A stretch of 6,300 nt of DNA, from positions 101,310-107,609 of the forward strand of contig FR900185.1 in assembly GCA_000437755.1 (NCBI GenBank), given 5' to 3'. Shown here piece by piece: positions 5,494 to 6,300 of the stretch (its first letter is position 1; each line of letters begins with the position of its first letter). The position numbers and the translations under genes are program-made. Source of the stretch: Roseburia sp. CAG:303. Its GTDB lineage: Bacteria; Bacillota; Clostridia; Lachnospirales; Lachnospiraceae. The notes beneath the pieces were generated by a model, which did no database searches, had not been told where the DNA came from, and was given only the letters and a program-made list of their open reading frames with translations.

Positions 5494-6300
5494 TTACGGA
5501 ATAATATACCACTGTCCATCTGAATCCACATAGGTTCCTCCTGTGGCAAACGGACATTCTCCATAATCAGCAATTCCTCCCATACCATCAGCCCATCCCT
5601 GCTGCCCGTCCATAACGACACTGCACCACTGATGAGACCACTGATTTTCATTTACATGGCTCCAGCTATATCCCATACATTCCAGCACCAGTCCCAATGC
5701 CCTGGTTGAACCTGCACAGGTATACACGCCTTTACACAATACACCATATGCCGTCTGATAATCCGGATCTTCTGTTGTATATACGGCATTCCAGCTATAT
5801 TCTGCAACAATCTGTGCAGCCTGCCGTACTTTTTCCAAATCACTGTTTCCGGTTATACTGTCTGCAATCTGTTGTGCCACTTCACGAGCCTGTGCATTTT
5901 TCTGCTCCTGTTCACTCATCGTTACCGGTTCCGGCTCAGCAGGCTGTGTCACTTCTTCTATGACTTCTTCCGGTTCTTCCCATATCCACAGATTTTCCTC
6001 ATTCTCTGTAATCTCCTGTACTGCCTGCATCCATGTTGTAGTTTCCTCCGGAACAGTTATCTCATCGGTTGTTTCTTCCGTAATTTCTTCCTCTGTCAGC
6101 TCTTCCGTCAGGTCCTCTGTCACTTCTTCCGGTTCTTTTTCAATGATTGTGATTTCTTCCGTTGTCTCTTCCTGTGTTTCCATTTCTGTCATTACCTGCG
6201 TACTTTCTACAGTAGTATCTTCTGCAGCTAAGAGCCGGCTTTTTTCCATAATGCTTTCTTTATCCCCGGTATCTTTTATTCCCCTGCAGCCGGCAAGTAA
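5494..6300 (-). CDS. Lipoprotein with Thr/Glu-rich stalk and C-terminal transglutaminase-like domain, N-terminus outside the window
   Basis: The frame is open to the right edge, giving at least 268 residues. The first visible residues are LLAGC, a good lipobox with Cys codon 6286-6288, so the signal peptide and start codon lie beyond 6300. The ATG at 6249 is probably internal. After the Cys comes a short linker, then a long acidic stretch rich in Glu and Thr (about 6220 down to 5926), likely a disordered stalk. A folded C-terminal part follows, with the transglutaminase-like pattern: Cys in GVYTCAGSTRAL (codon about 5718), His in SHQWCSVV (about 5634) and Asp in GWADGM (about 5589), plausibly the Cys-His-Asp triad. 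Such domains act as transglutaminases, peptidases or inactive binding modules, so the reaction cannot be named. The protein is predicted to be anchored on the outer face of the cytoplasmic membrane. It ends in QWYIIP and converges on argH. Confidence 0.8.
   Translation of the reverse strand, partial: LLAGCRGIKDTGDKESIMEKSRLLAAEDTTVESTQVMTEMETQEETTEEITIIEKEPEEVTEDLTEELTEEEITEETTDEITVPEETTTWMQAVQEITENEENLWIWEEPEEVIEEVTQPAEPEPVTMSEQEQKNAQAREVAQQIADSITGNSDLEKVRQAAQIVAEYSWNAVYTTEDPDYQTAYGVLCKGVYTCAGSTRALGLVLECMGYSWSHVNENQWSHQWCSVVMDGQQGWADGMGGIADYGECPFATGGTYVDSDGQWYIIP
6043..6186 (-). repeat. Low-complexity Glu/Thr-rich coding repeat in the lipoprotein stalk
   Basis: The encoded protein is a degenerate series of short acidic units such as TEEL, EEIT, EETT and DEIT with few other residues. 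On the plus strand it appears as imperfect copies of a TTCTTCCTCTGTC-like pyrimidine-rich unit. Such stretches usually form an extended spacer and tend to vary in length between strains. Confidence 0.7.

Noticed and set aside
5872..6231. Plus-strand Phe/Cys/Leu-rich frame that could pass for a membrane protein
   Set aside because: It is the complement of the Glu/Thr-rich stalk: GAA-type codons read backwards give Phe and Leu, producing false hydrophobicity.
1..6300. CRISPR array, tRNA, rRNA, insertion sequence or phage genes
   Set aside because: I found no regularly spaced repeats, tRNA-like folds, transposase motifs or phage protein motifs anywhere in the window on either strand.

Overview
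The window looks like ordinary chromosome from a low-to-moderate GC Clostridia member, probably Lachnospiraceae. I base this on strong GGAGG ribosome binding sites, the Clostridia-like forms of MurF (P-loop GSVGKTS) and Ddl, a bacterial Suv3-type helicase, and a lipoprotein with a Thr/Glu-rich stalk. The family assignment is inference. The genome is not identified.

Layout, left to right. Positions 1-734 (minus) hold the N-terminal half of murF, cut by the left edge. Positions 769-1815 (minus) hold ddl, D-alanine--D-alanine ligase. Positions 1896-3857 (minus) hold a 653-residue Suv3/SUPV3L1-like superfamily 2 RNA helicase with a C-terminal four-cysteine zinc-ribbon-like motif. The three genes read in the order helicase, ddl, murF and could be one transcription unit, though a candidate promoter lies just before ddl. 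Positions 3858-4023 are a divergent promoter region with good RNA polymerase sites facing both ways. Positions 4024-5400 (plus) hold a complete argH, argininosuccinate lyase, followed by a long AT-rich hairpin terminator. Positions 5494-6300 (minus) hold a lipoprotein gene that runs off the right edge. Its lipobox, an acidic Thr/Glu-rich stalk and a transglutaminase-like C-terminal domain are all visible.

How the genes work together: Ddl makes D-Ala-D-Ala and MurF attaches it to the UDP-MurNAc-tripeptide, so ddl and murF are consecutive steps of peptidoglycan precursor synthesis. The helicase is predicted to act in RNA unwinding or turnover and has no obvious biochemical link to the wall genes. 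argH completes arginine synthesis and stands apart from other arg genes here. The lipoprotein is probably an envelope protein on the outer face of the membrane.

I see no mobile element, CRISPR array, tRNA, rRNA, phage gene or defence system. The least routine items are the Suv3-type helicase with its zinc-ribbon tail and the stalked transglutaminase-like lipoprotein.
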